A stretch of 8,977 bases of DNA from Flavobacteriales bacterium. Lineage in GTDB: Bacteria > Bacteroidota > Bacteroidia > Flavobacteriales > Flavobacteriaceae. Location of the stretch: contig WTIY01000007.1 of NCBI GenBank assembly GCA_011525065.1, positions 1 through 8,977 on the forward strand, in the 5' to 3' direction. Shown here one piece after another: positions 1 to 6,024 of this stretch (positions are counted from its first letter, which is position 1; each line of letters begins with the position of its first letter). The notes beneath the pieces were generated by a model that worked only from the letters and a program-made list of their open reading frames with translations, was not told where the DNA came from and searched no databases. Made by a program: the position numbers and the translations under genes.

Positions 1-495
1 TCCGTCGCTAGCCAGTTGAAAAAACACCCCACTCATCACTGGGCGTAGATCGTCATTACCCGCTGCAAAAATGGTTTTGCTAATGGCAGTGGCCAAAACA
101 ACGCCTTGTACCACGGCTGTGCTTGGGTCCTTCAGGGTCACCGCAGAAGGGAAATCTGCGCCCTCGGCATAGGCCAAAGCGTATTTTCCACTGTTCGAGC
201 TGATCTCCACGGTATGATTGTCCTCAACGGTAAAGGTCAGGGGCTGCTCTGGAAAGGTTTTAAGCGTGTCCAAAAGCAGTCGGGCTGGAATACAAACTTG
301 ACCCGAGGCGTCACTTTCCACAGAGAGTTGAGCCACCACGGTAGTTTCTAAGTCCGAAGCAGAGACTTTGAGTTGAGCCCCATTTAAATCAAATAAAAAA
401 TGATCCAATATCGGGAGGGTATTGTTGTTGTTAATGATGCCTCCCAGCACTTGCAATTGCTTGAGTAAATAAGAACTGCTGACGATAAATTTCAT
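1..495 (-). CDS. dnaN: DNA polymerase III beta subunit (sliding clamp), N-terminal part
   Basis: This is the ring-shaped sliding clamp that tethers DNA polymerase III to DNA during replication. Translation from the ATG at 495-493 opens MKFIVSSSYLLKQLQVLGG and continues with INNNNTLPILDHFLF and the SASDLETT segment, all characteristic of Bacteroidota DnaN. The window edge cuts the gene after 165 codons of a protein that is normally about 370 residues, so domain I and the beginning of domain II are present and the rest lies outside. The last visible residues (RPVMSGVFFQLASDG) are the usual domain II motif. The frame is open and shows no damage. The gene starts 98 bases downstream of the GldF-GldG gene on the same strand, with its own candidate promoter in the gap. 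Identification is by sequence recognition and is very secure. Confidence 0.97.
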   Translation of the reverse strand, partial: MKFIVSSSYLLKQLQVLGGIINNNNTLPILDHFLFDLNGAQLKVSASDLETTVVAQLSVESDASGQVCIPARLLLDTLKTFPEQPLTFTVEDNHTVEISSNSGKYALAYAEGADFPSAVTLKDPSTAVVQGVVLATAISKTIFAAGNDDLRPVMSGVFFQLASDG

Positions 496-546
496 AATAC
501 AAAATATTCTTTGAGCGCACGCGCGGTGCGGTATTTGGCTGTATTA

Positions 547-582
547 CAAATATATCTGAATTGGGGCGTTGAGGAAAACAAA
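547..582 (-). promoter_or_regulatory. Candidate Bacteroidota-type promoter for dnaN
   Basis: Read on the minus strand, TATATTTG at 554-547 matches the Bacteroidota -7 consensus TAnnTTTG exactly, and TTTG at 582-579 matches the -33 element. The 24-base spacing is slightly longer than usual. Transcription would start near 540, giving a leader of about 45 bases before the dnaN ATG. That leader contains a short GC-rich inverted repeat (arms at 516-520 and 526-530, 5-base loop). No T-run follows the repeat in either direction, so it is not an intrinsic terminator. The match is by eye; the element could be fortuitous in this AT-rich gap. Confidence 0.45.
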
Positions 583-593
583 CTTATCAACAA

Positions 594-2987
594 CTATCGG
601 GCGTAACGACGCTTTCTGCGCCACTGAATCAAGGCACTTAAAAGACCCACCAAGGCCAGTGGGAGCAATAAATTCAAGGCCAAAAAGCTACTGCGCCATT
701 TAATGATGCGCTCGGGATTTAAAAAGGGCAGATTGATTTCTTTGTTACGGATGTTTATAAGTCCTTGGTCCCCCAAAAGATAATTCACCGTGTTGAGCAA
801 AAATTCTTCATTGCCAAACTGTACTTTGGTCCAAGAGTCAAATCCTAAAGGCAGGGGTTGACCATTTTGAACTTGATTTTGAATCATGGATCCATCGGCG
901 ATAACCACCATTTTATTCTTCGGGCTTTCCTCTAAAGGTGAATCCAGTTTAAAGGGCAGAACTCTGTTTTTAAAGGCGGAACGAAACACCCCATCAAGCA
1001 GCACGCCCATGGGAATAGCCGCTTGATCAAAATTGGCTAAACCAGCTGAGCGGGATCCCTGATCTCCTTGAATCAACTGAATTTGTGTATCGATTTCTTG
1101 ATTCAGGTCTATGAGATAGGGCAGACCTATGGTTTTGCTGCGAGGTGAGCTTTGCAAAAGCACAGTTTTTTTAGGCCCGTAAGCCAGCGTATCAATGCTG
1201 CTGACATAATCCAATTTTACGCCATCGACATGGGCTGTGATCGGGTGAGTTCCAGCATCTTGTATGAGTGGACTAAACCACCAGGGAAACTGGCTATAGT
1301 CTCCTGCGGTTTCCCCTGCAGCCAAGGTAATGGGAGCCGAAAACACATCTAAAACTAAATTTTTATTGATCCTAAGGCCATAAGCAAACAGCAGGTCGGT
1401 CAGGTTAAGCGATTGTCCCATAGCCATGGTTTGACCGTTTTGATCTAAATCAGGTACCTGAGCCCCATCGACCAGCCAAAGACTACTTCCTCCAGACATC
1501 ACGAACTGATCCAAAACCAATTTTTCTGCTTCGTTAAACGGTCTTTTGGGATCAGCCATGACCATGAGATCATAACCTTTTAAGGCCTCGAGTGTGGCCT
1601 TAGGATTTACCGCGACGCTGTCCAAGGTAAATGGCCCCACATAATAATACGGTTTAATGGCCTGGATAAAGCCAGTGAGCGCTAAATCAGAGGCCTGCTC
1701 ATGACCCCGCATGATGGCCACTTTTTTAAGTTTTGGTCTGCTGAGTTGAATGAGGGCATCGGTAAAGGCATATTCCAAATGTCTGATAGAGGCCGTAACG
1801 CGCTCCTCAATATCGGCGCCCAATACCGTTTTAAGTAAAGGCACCGAAGCGGTTTTGCCTTGATAGGTCACCATGGCGTATGGATAAACCAGCACGGATT
1901 CTTGACGCGCATTGCGCTGAAGGGTTACTTGAGTCGGTTGAATCCCAAAATCAGCTAGCTCCTGCAGAATTCCTGGCTCACTCTGGGCGGTTTCTGCTGG
2001 GTCAAAGCGACTGATCATCAAATTCGTTTGATCGCCATAGCGTCCCAGTATGGATTGGGTTTCTTGAGCCAAGCGTTCAAAGGATAGGGGCAGGTCTCCA
2101 TCCAAAAGAACATCAATGAAAACCGGTTGATTTAGACCCAAAAGAACCTGCTGTGTGGTCTCAGATAGGGTAAAGCGTTTATCGGCGGTAAGGTCCCATT
2201 TTGGCCCAAAATTAAAGGCCAATATACCAATCATTAAATAGACTGCTGGTGTTTTTAAATGCTTAAATACAGTGATCCACATAAGGCTATTGTTTTGATC
2301 GCTGCCTCCAGTGCTTTTGGCCAGTATACCATGGGTTACATACAGTAAAACTAGGGTCCAACTGATCAAATAAAGACTGCCCCCCACAGGCAATAATCCC
2401 GCAACAAATTCCAGGTAAATGGCTTGAGGTCCAAAGCCGCCTGGAATGATATAAGTGCCAAGACTCATCATTAAGCTCAAGACAAGCGCCACCATAGGAT
2501 TTTTTGTCAGCGATGAGCTCAATAAGCCCATGGCCATCCAAAGCGCGCCCAAGAGCATCAGTCCCAAAAGACCACTTAAATAAACGCCCCAGTCAAAGTG
2601 ATGGGGCCCACTGATAAGTCCTTCCAGAGTAAACGGGTAGGAGAGTGTACTTAAGATCACCACTAAAAACACCATATAGGCGCCTAAAAAATAACCACCA
2701 GTAATGGCCCAAAGACTCAAGGGTCGGGTGAGCAACAAATCCAAAGTCTCATTTTCACGTGGCACACTTAAAAGTCGCATGCTCAGCAGAGACACCAAAA
2801 GCATCGCCCCCCAGGGCAATACCCTGAAGAGCTGGGTCAAATCGCCAAATCCAGCGTCAAAGAGGTTTTGATCCCCTGGCAATACCCAGAAATAGCCCCC
2901 CAAACCCAGGACAAAAAGCCCCATGAGCAATAGGGCCATGCTTTGGGTGAAAAAGGTTTTTACAGTGTTTTTTAAAATAGGGATCAT
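594..2987 (-). CDS. GldF-GldG fusion: gliding-associated ABC transporter permease joined to auxiliary subunit
   Basis: A 797-residue protein that joins two subunits usually made separately. Residues 1 to about 225 are GldF, an ABC-2 type permease with about six hydrophobic segments (near 16-36, 54-73, 92-116, 134-158, 163-181 and 203-222) and a conserved ETLDLLLTRPLSLW motif at 80-93. Residues 236-797 are GldG: a membrane anchor at about 247-261, then KWDLTADKRFTLSE (263-276), the IRHLEYAFTDAL segment (401-412), PWWFSPLI (568-575) and HPITAHVDGVKLDYVSSIDTL (581-601). A C-terminal hydrophobic segment (about 767-787) ends in the basic tail RRKRRYAR. In Flavobacterium johnsoniae, GldA (ATPase), GldF and GldG form a transporter needed for gliding; GldA is not in this window. 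The ATG is 31 bases after the SAM hydroxide adenosyltransferase stop, suggesting co-transcription. No strong SD is visible. The domain assignment is firm; whether the product stays one chain is not known. Confidence 0.92.
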   Translation of the reverse strand: MIPILKNTVKTFFTQSMALLLMGLFVLGLGGYFWVLPGDQNLFDAGFGDLTQLFRVLPWGAMLLVSLLSMRLLSVPRENETLDLLLTRPLSLWAITGGYFLGAYMVFLVVILSTLSYPFTLEGLISGPHHFDWGVYLSGLLGLMLLGALWMAMGLLSSSLTKNPMVALVLSLMMSLGTYIIPGGFGPQAIYLEFVAGLLPVGGSLYLISWTLVLLYVTHGILAKSTGGSDQNNSLMWITVFKHLKTPAVYLMIGILAFNFGPKWDLTADKRFTLSETTQQVLLGLNQPVFIDVLLDGDLPLSFERLAQETQSILGRYGDQTNLMISRFDPAETAQSEPGILQELADFGIQPTQVTLQRNARQESVLVYPYAMVTYQGKTASVPLLKTVLGADIEERVTASIRHLEYAFTDALIQLSRPKLKKVAIMRGHEQASDLALTGFIQAIKPYYYVGPFTLDSVAVNPKATLEALKGYDLMVMADPKRPFNEAEKLVLDQFVMSGGSSLWLVDGAQVPDLDQNGQTMAMGQSLNLTDLLFAYGLRINKNLVLDVFSAPITLAAGETAGDYSQFPWWFSPLIQDAGTHPITAHVDGVKLDYVSSIDTLAYGPKKTVLLQSSPRSKTIGLPYLIDLNQEIDTQIQLIQGDQGSRSAGLANFDQAAIPMGVLLDGVFRSAFKNRVLPFKLDSPLEESPKNKMVVIADGSMIQNQVQNGQPLPLGFDSWTKVQFGNEEFLLNTVNYLLGDQGLINIRNKEINLPFLNPERIIKWRSSFLALNLLLPLALVGLLSALIQWRRKRRYAR

Positions 2988-3018
2988 TCAGTGGTGCTTC
3001 TGTGATCAGTTAATGGCC

Positions 3019-3852
3019 TTAAAAATTGATGGTGATGGAATCTCGGTACTCCAGTCCAAAGAGTGAGGCAGCACTGCCCACAGAGGTCGGATTACTTTTG
3101 TAAATGGCCAGTTCTAAAAATCCCGAGGAATTCCAAATGGCCAATTCCTTTCCTGCCTCTTCTCGACGATCAACAGAGACGTTAAAATCAATGGCATCGC
3201 TATAACGCTCGTGGATGTTTTTTATGCTAAAATGCCGCACCTTAATCACCGGATCGCGACCTTTAGCCACCTCTTGGTATAAGCTGCGCTGAATGTTGAT
3301 CACCACATTGCCGTAATTGTCGATATAAATCACCGTCCCGATGATTTGATCCTGTTGAACATTGACCACAGGTTGGATCCCTTTGAGCTGTTTGAGATCA
3401 TCAGTGGCCTTTCCGATCACTTCTAAAGTCCCCCCTCGGGCGATGTGACAGGCCACGGCTACAAAAACATCCAAAACAGGGAAATTACTTTCCATATGGT
3501 CGTGAATGTTAATCTCGACCACTTTTTCTGGTTTAATGCTGCTGGAGAGCAGGGCCAAAATACCGTTGTTGGCACAGATGAAATAATGCCCGTCGAGTTT
3601 CACCGCAATATGGCGATTCTCTGGAGTGAGCTCTCCATCCACACCGATAATGTGGATGCTGCCTTTCGGGAAGCTTCTGTAGGCGTTTTGAATCACATAG
3701 GCCGCTTCAACAATGTGAAAGGGGGAAATGCCGTGTGAGATATCAACAATACGCACGCCTTCAAGAGCGCTGTACATAGCACCTTTAACCGCTCCTACAT
3801 AGGGGTCTTTTTCGCCAAAATCAGTGGTGAGCGTTATAATGGGCAAGGCCAT
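3019..3852 (-). CDS. SAM hydroxide adenosyltransferase (SAM hydrolase, DUF62 family)
   Basis: The family cleaves S-adenosylmethionine with water (hydroxide) to adenosine and methionine. The 277-residue product starts MALPIITLTTDFGEKDPYVG (TDFG, D11) and has IVDISHGISPFHI (35-47), a VDGELTPENR segment (71-80), DGHYFICANNGILALL (87-102), a C-terminal IDNYGNVVINI (177-187) and NSSGFLELAI (241-250), all family landmarks. I placed the start at the ATG at 3852 because family similarity begins there and the spacing to phoH then leaves room for promoters. The same frame stays open upstream to 4131, but that part is antisense to phoH and has no family similarity. The canonical FHGRD motif, whose His is thought catalytic, reads FPVLD here (124-128). 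Likely first gene of a run with the GldF-GldG gene. Family membership is firm, activity less so. Confidence 0.93.
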   Translation of the reverse strand: MALPIITLTTDFGEKDPYVGAVKGAMYSALEGVRIVDISHGISPFHIVEAAYVIQNAYRSFPKGSIHIIGVDGELTPENRHIAVKLDGHYFICANNGILALLSSSIKPEKVVEINIHDHMESNFPVLDVFVAVACHIARGGTLEVIGKATDDLKQLKGIQPVVNVQQDQIIGTVIYIDNYGNVVINIQRSLYQEVAKGRDPVIKVRHFSIKNIHERYSDAIDFNVSVDRREEAGKELAIWNSSGFLELAIYKSNPTSVGSAASLFGLEYRDSITINF

Positions 3853-3883
3853 GAATTGTTGATATTTTTTGTGACAAGCACAA

Positions 3884-3914
3884 CAAAAATAAGGGACTTT
3901 TCTCAAGAGAAAAA
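3884..3914 (-). promoter_or_regulatory. Candidate promoter for the SAM hydroxide adenosyltransferase gene
   Basis: On the minus strand TATTTTTG (3891-3884) fits the -7 consensus TAnnTTTG exactly. TTTT at 3914-3911 sits 19 bases upstream, a 3-of-4 match to the -33 element TTTG at good spacing. Transcription would start near 3877, about 25 bases before the ATG at 3852. The -33 side overlaps the inverted repeat at 3898-3913. Confidence 0.5.
3898..3913. repeat. Perfect inverted repeat between two divergent promoters
   Basis: The arms TTTTCTC (3898-3904) and GAGAAAA (3907-3913) are perfect reverse complements separated by AA. The repeat lies in the 105-base gap between the start codons of the SAM hydroxide adenosyltransferase and phoH genes, midway between the two candidate -7 elements. 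The position would suit an operator for a dimeric regulator, but no regulator is known from the sequence. The arms are A/T-rich, so chance is possible. Confidence 0.5.
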
Positions 3915-3915
3915 C

Positions 3916-3923
3916 TATATTTA
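3916..3923 (+). promoter_or_regulatory. Weak candidate -7 promoter element for phoH
   Basis: TATATTTA matches TAnnTTTG at all fixed positions but the last. It lies 34 bases before the phoH start, which would give a leader of about 28 bases. I found no convincing -33 TTTG at 19-21 bases upstream, so this is a weak call supported mainly by position in the divergent gap. Confidence 0.3.
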
Positions 3924-3946
3924 CAAGAACATTAACCCCATTTAAA

Positions 3947-3951
3947 AAGGA
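3947..3951 (+). promoter_or_regulatory. SD-like ribosome binding site deciding the TTG start of phoH
   Basis: AAGGA ends 6 bases before the TTG at 3958. A stop codon in the same frame at 3943-3945 rules out any start further upstream, and the first in-frame ATG downstream is at codon 59, inside conserved sequence. The motif therefore supports TTG as the real start. It stands out because the other genes here lack obvious SD motifs. Confidence 0.6.
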
Positions 3952-3957
3952 CCGCTT

Positions 3958-4917
3958 TTGAACGAAATCATTCTGGAACTCACCGACGTCAGTGCTCGTG
4001 ATTTTTTTGGGCATCAAAATGCACACATTGACCTGATTAAAAAGTATTACCCCAAACTCAAAATCGTCGCGCGTGGCAATCGAATAGCGGCCTACGGTGA
4101 CGAAGAAATTCTCGAGACCTTCGACCAGCAAATGAACACCTTGCTGGAGCAGTTTGCTAAGTACAACACCATAGACGAAAACCTCATAGAACGCATTTTA
4201 TCCAGCGACAAGGGCATTCGCTTCGATTTGGATACCACCAGCGATCGTGTTTTGGTCCATGGCGTAAACGGTCGCCAGATTAAGGCGCAGACCTTAAATC
4301 AAAAGAAAATCGTTTCTCAAATGAGTAAAAACGATTTGGTTTTTGCCATCGGGCCGGCCGGAACGGGTAAGACCTATACCGGGGTGGCTCTGGCGGTTAA
4401 AGCCTTAAAAGAAAAGCAGGTCAAGCGCATTATATTGACCCGTCCTGCCGTGGAGGCCGGCGAGAACCTGGGGTTCTTACCAGGCGATCTAAAAGAAAAA
4501 CTGGATCCATACATGCAGCCCTTGTACGATGCTTTGCGGGACATGATTCCTGCAGAAAAGCTCGCGGCCCACATAGAAAAGGGCGTGATTCAGATTGCGC
4601 CCATGGCGTTTATGCGGGGACGTACTTTGGACAACGCCTTTGTGATTTTAGATGAGGCGCAAAACACCACCCACGCTCAGATGAAGATGTTTCTAACGCG
4701 TATGGGTAAGCACGCTAAGTTCATGATCACAGGAGATCCGGGGCAGGTTGATTTACCGCGCCGCACGACCTCTGGTCTGAAAGAGGCACTTCTTATTTTA
4801 AAAGACATTAAAGGGGTCGGCATGGTTTACTTAGACGACAAAGACGTGATTCGTCACAAGCTGGTCAAGGAAGTCATTGCGGCCTATAACTCAATAGAAC
4901 ATCATCACACAACTTAA
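3958..4917 (+). CDS. PhoH-family ATPase (PhoH-like protein)
   Basis: A 319-residue cytoplasmic P-loop ATPase of the PhoH/PhoL type. The family's biological role is unsettled; RNA-related roles (helicase-like, linked to ribosome maturation with YbeY) are often proposed. An N-terminal domain (about 1-110, with LIKKYYPKLKIVARGN at 26-41) precedes the ATPase core: Walker A GPAGTGKT (132-139), TRPAVEAGENLGFLPGD (161-177), MAFMRGRTLD (216-225), Walker B VILDEAQN (229-236), TGDPGQVDLP (258-267) and DVIRHKLV (296-303). All catalytic landmarks are present and the length is normal. The start is TTG, fixed by an in-frame stop at 3943-3945 and an AAGGA at 3947-3951; the predicted N-terminus (M)NEIILEL fits Bacteroidota homologues. 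It diverges from the SAM hydroxide adenosyltransferase gene and precedes purC by 72 bases on the same strand. Confidence 0.96.
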   Translation: MNEIILELTDVSARDFFGHQNAHIDLIKKYYPKLKIVARGNRIAAYGDEEILETFDQQMNTLLEQFAKYNTIDENLIERILSSDKGIRFDLDTTSDRVLVHGVNGRQIKAQTLNQKKIVSQMSKNDLVFAIGPAGTGKTYTGVALAVKALKEKQVKRIILTRPAVEAGENLGFLPGDLKEKLDPYMQPLYDALRDMIPAEKLAAHIEKGVIQIAPMAFMRGRTLDNAFVILDEAQNTTHAQMKMFLTRMGKHAKFMITGDPGQVDLPRRTTSGLKEALLILKDIKGVGMVYLDDKDVIRHKLVKEVIAAYNSIEHHHTT

Positions 4918-4989
4918 TCGTTCCTTTGTAAAACTAGAGAACATCATACCGAAAGTCTATAAAACGAGCCATTATTACCTTAAAAAACC

Positions 4990-5943
4990 ATGAGTCAAAC
5001 CATCATCGATTCAAACTTTAACTTCCCGGGACAGATTTCCGTCTACAAGGGTAAAGTACGGGAAGTATACCGCCTTGAAGGAGACCTAATGGTCATGGTG
5101 GCCACGGATCGTTTGTCTGCTTTTGATGTGGTCATGCCTAAAGGCATCCCTTACAAAGGCCAAATGCTGAATCAAATCGCCACAAAAATGATGGCCGATA
5201 CCCAGGATCTTGTTCCTAATTGGCTTATGGCCACACCTGACCCCAATGTATCTGTGGGTAAAGCCTGTGAACCCTTTAAGGTTGAAATGGTGATTCGTGG
5301 CTATATGAGCGGCCATGCAGCCCGTCAGTACAAAGCGGGACATCGCGAGCTCTGCGGAGTGGCCATGCCAGAAGGCATGAAAGAAAATGACGCTTTTCCT
5401 GAGCCCATTATTACCCCAGCCATTAAAGCCGAAAAGGGGGATCACGATGAGGATATTTCCCGTGAAGACATCTTGGCCCGGGGCATTGTAAGTGCTGAGG
5501 ATTATGCGGTACTCGAACGATATACCCGCGCGCTGTTCGCGCGCGGCACTGAGATTGCCGCAAAGCGGGGACTCATTCTAGTGGATACTAAATACGAGTT
5601 TGGTAAAACCAAAGACGGTGAAATTGTGCTAATCGATGAGATTCACACCCCAGATTCGTCGCGCTACTTCTATGCTGAGGGATACGCCGAGCGTCAAGAG
5701 CGGGGAGAGGCTCAAAAACAACTCTCTAAAGAATTTGTACGTCAATGGCTTATCGCCAACGGTTTTCAAGGACTTGAAGGACAAACAGTGCCTTTTATGA
5801 GTGATGAATACATCGAATCCGTTTCAGAGCGCTACATCGAGTTATACGAGAACATTACCGGGACGACCTTTGAAAAAGCCGATGTCTCAGATATCGCGGC
5901 ACGAATTGATCAAAATGTGCGGCAGTACCTAAAAACGCTTTAA
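4990..5943 (+). CDS. purC: Phosphoribosylaminoimidazole-succinocarboxamide synthase (SAICAR synthetase)
   Basis: The enzyme joins aspartate to CAIR using ATP to make SAICAR in de novo purine synthesis, in the cytoplasm. The 317-residue product has the N-terminal nucleotide-binding motif KGKVREVY (20-27), [17 protein letters not shown] (38-54), the first family signature region with [19 protein letters not shown] (99-117) and the second signature [11 protein letters not shown] (195-205), followed by [13 protein letters not shown] (215-227). Its length matches the longer, roughly 310-residue form of PurC rather than the roughly 240-residue E. coli type. The ATG follows an A-rich leader (TTAAAAAACC) with no SD. 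It lies 72 bases after phoH and may be co-transcribed with it; I see no convincing terminator or promoter in that gap. A perfect GC-only hairpin sits within codons 179-186. No sign of damage. Confidence 0.98.
   Translation: MSQTIIDSNFNFPGQISVYKGKVREVYRLEGDLMVMVATDRLSAFDVVMPKGIPYKGQMLNQIATKMMADTQDLVPNWLMATPDPNVSVGKACEPFKVEMVIRGYMSGHAARQYKAGHRELCGVAMPEGMKENDAFPEPIITPAIKAEKGDHDEDISREDILARGIVSAEDYAVLERYTRALFARGTEIAAKRGLILVDTKYEFGKTKDGEIVLIDEIHTPDSSRYFYAEGYAERQERGEAQKQLSKEFVRQWLIANGFQGLEGQTVPFMSDEYIESVSERYIELYENITGTTFEKADVSDIAARIDQNVRQYLKTL
5526..5546. repeat. GC-only perfect inverted repeat inside purC
   Basis: The arms CCGCGCGC (5526-5533) and GCGCGCGG (5539-5546) are perfectly complementary around a 5-base loop, TGTTC. 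They encode TRALFARG (residues 179-186), so the sequence is compatible with ordinary coding. Eight consecutive G-C pairs would make a very stable hairpin in the purC mRNA, and the codons GCG, CGC and GGC are more GC-rich than those around them. Confidence 0.6.
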
Positions 5944-6024
5944 AATAGGTTAGAGCAAGGTTCCTTTTGGCCGCCTGGATTTTAGCACCGAACAGCTAGT
6001 GAACAGATTAAGCCCCTATTTTAA
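5940..6024. repeat. Long-spaced inverted repeat spanning both convergent stop codons
   Basis: TTAAAATAGG at 5940-5949 includes the purC stop codon, and its exact reverse complement CCTATTTTAA lies at 6015-6024, including the stop codon of the convergent minus-strand gene. The arms are 10 bases with 65 bases between them. The intervening sequence holds no gene, no clear compact hairpin and no T-run terminator that I can see. It could be the base of a bidirectional 3'-end structure, but the A/T-rich arms make chance plausible. Confidence 0.35.

Noticed and set aside
106..351. An 81-codon plus-strand open frame near the window start.
   Set aside because: It is antisense to dnaN, whose translation matches the clamp family throughout.
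516..530. GC-rich hairpin in the dnaN leader considered as a transcription terminator.
   Set aside because: The stem has only 5 pairs and no T-run follows it on either strand.
3445..3738. A 97-codon plus-strand open frame opposite the SAM hydroxide adenosyltransferase gene.
   Set aside because: It is a shadow of a recognised coding sequence with no start signal or family resemblance.
3853..4131. N-terminal extension of 93 codons on the SAM hydroxide adenosyltransferase frame.
   Set aside because: It is antisense to conserved phoH codons and crosses the divergent promoter gap; family similarity starts at the ATG at 3852.
4905..4946. Direct repeat AGAACATCAT near the phoH end and again in the phoH-purC gap.
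   Set aside because: Only 10 bases, two copies, no further structure; probably chance.
5086..5445. A 119-codon minus-strand open frame within purC.
   Set aside because: It lies opposite fully conserved purC codons and resembles no known protein; a shadow frame.
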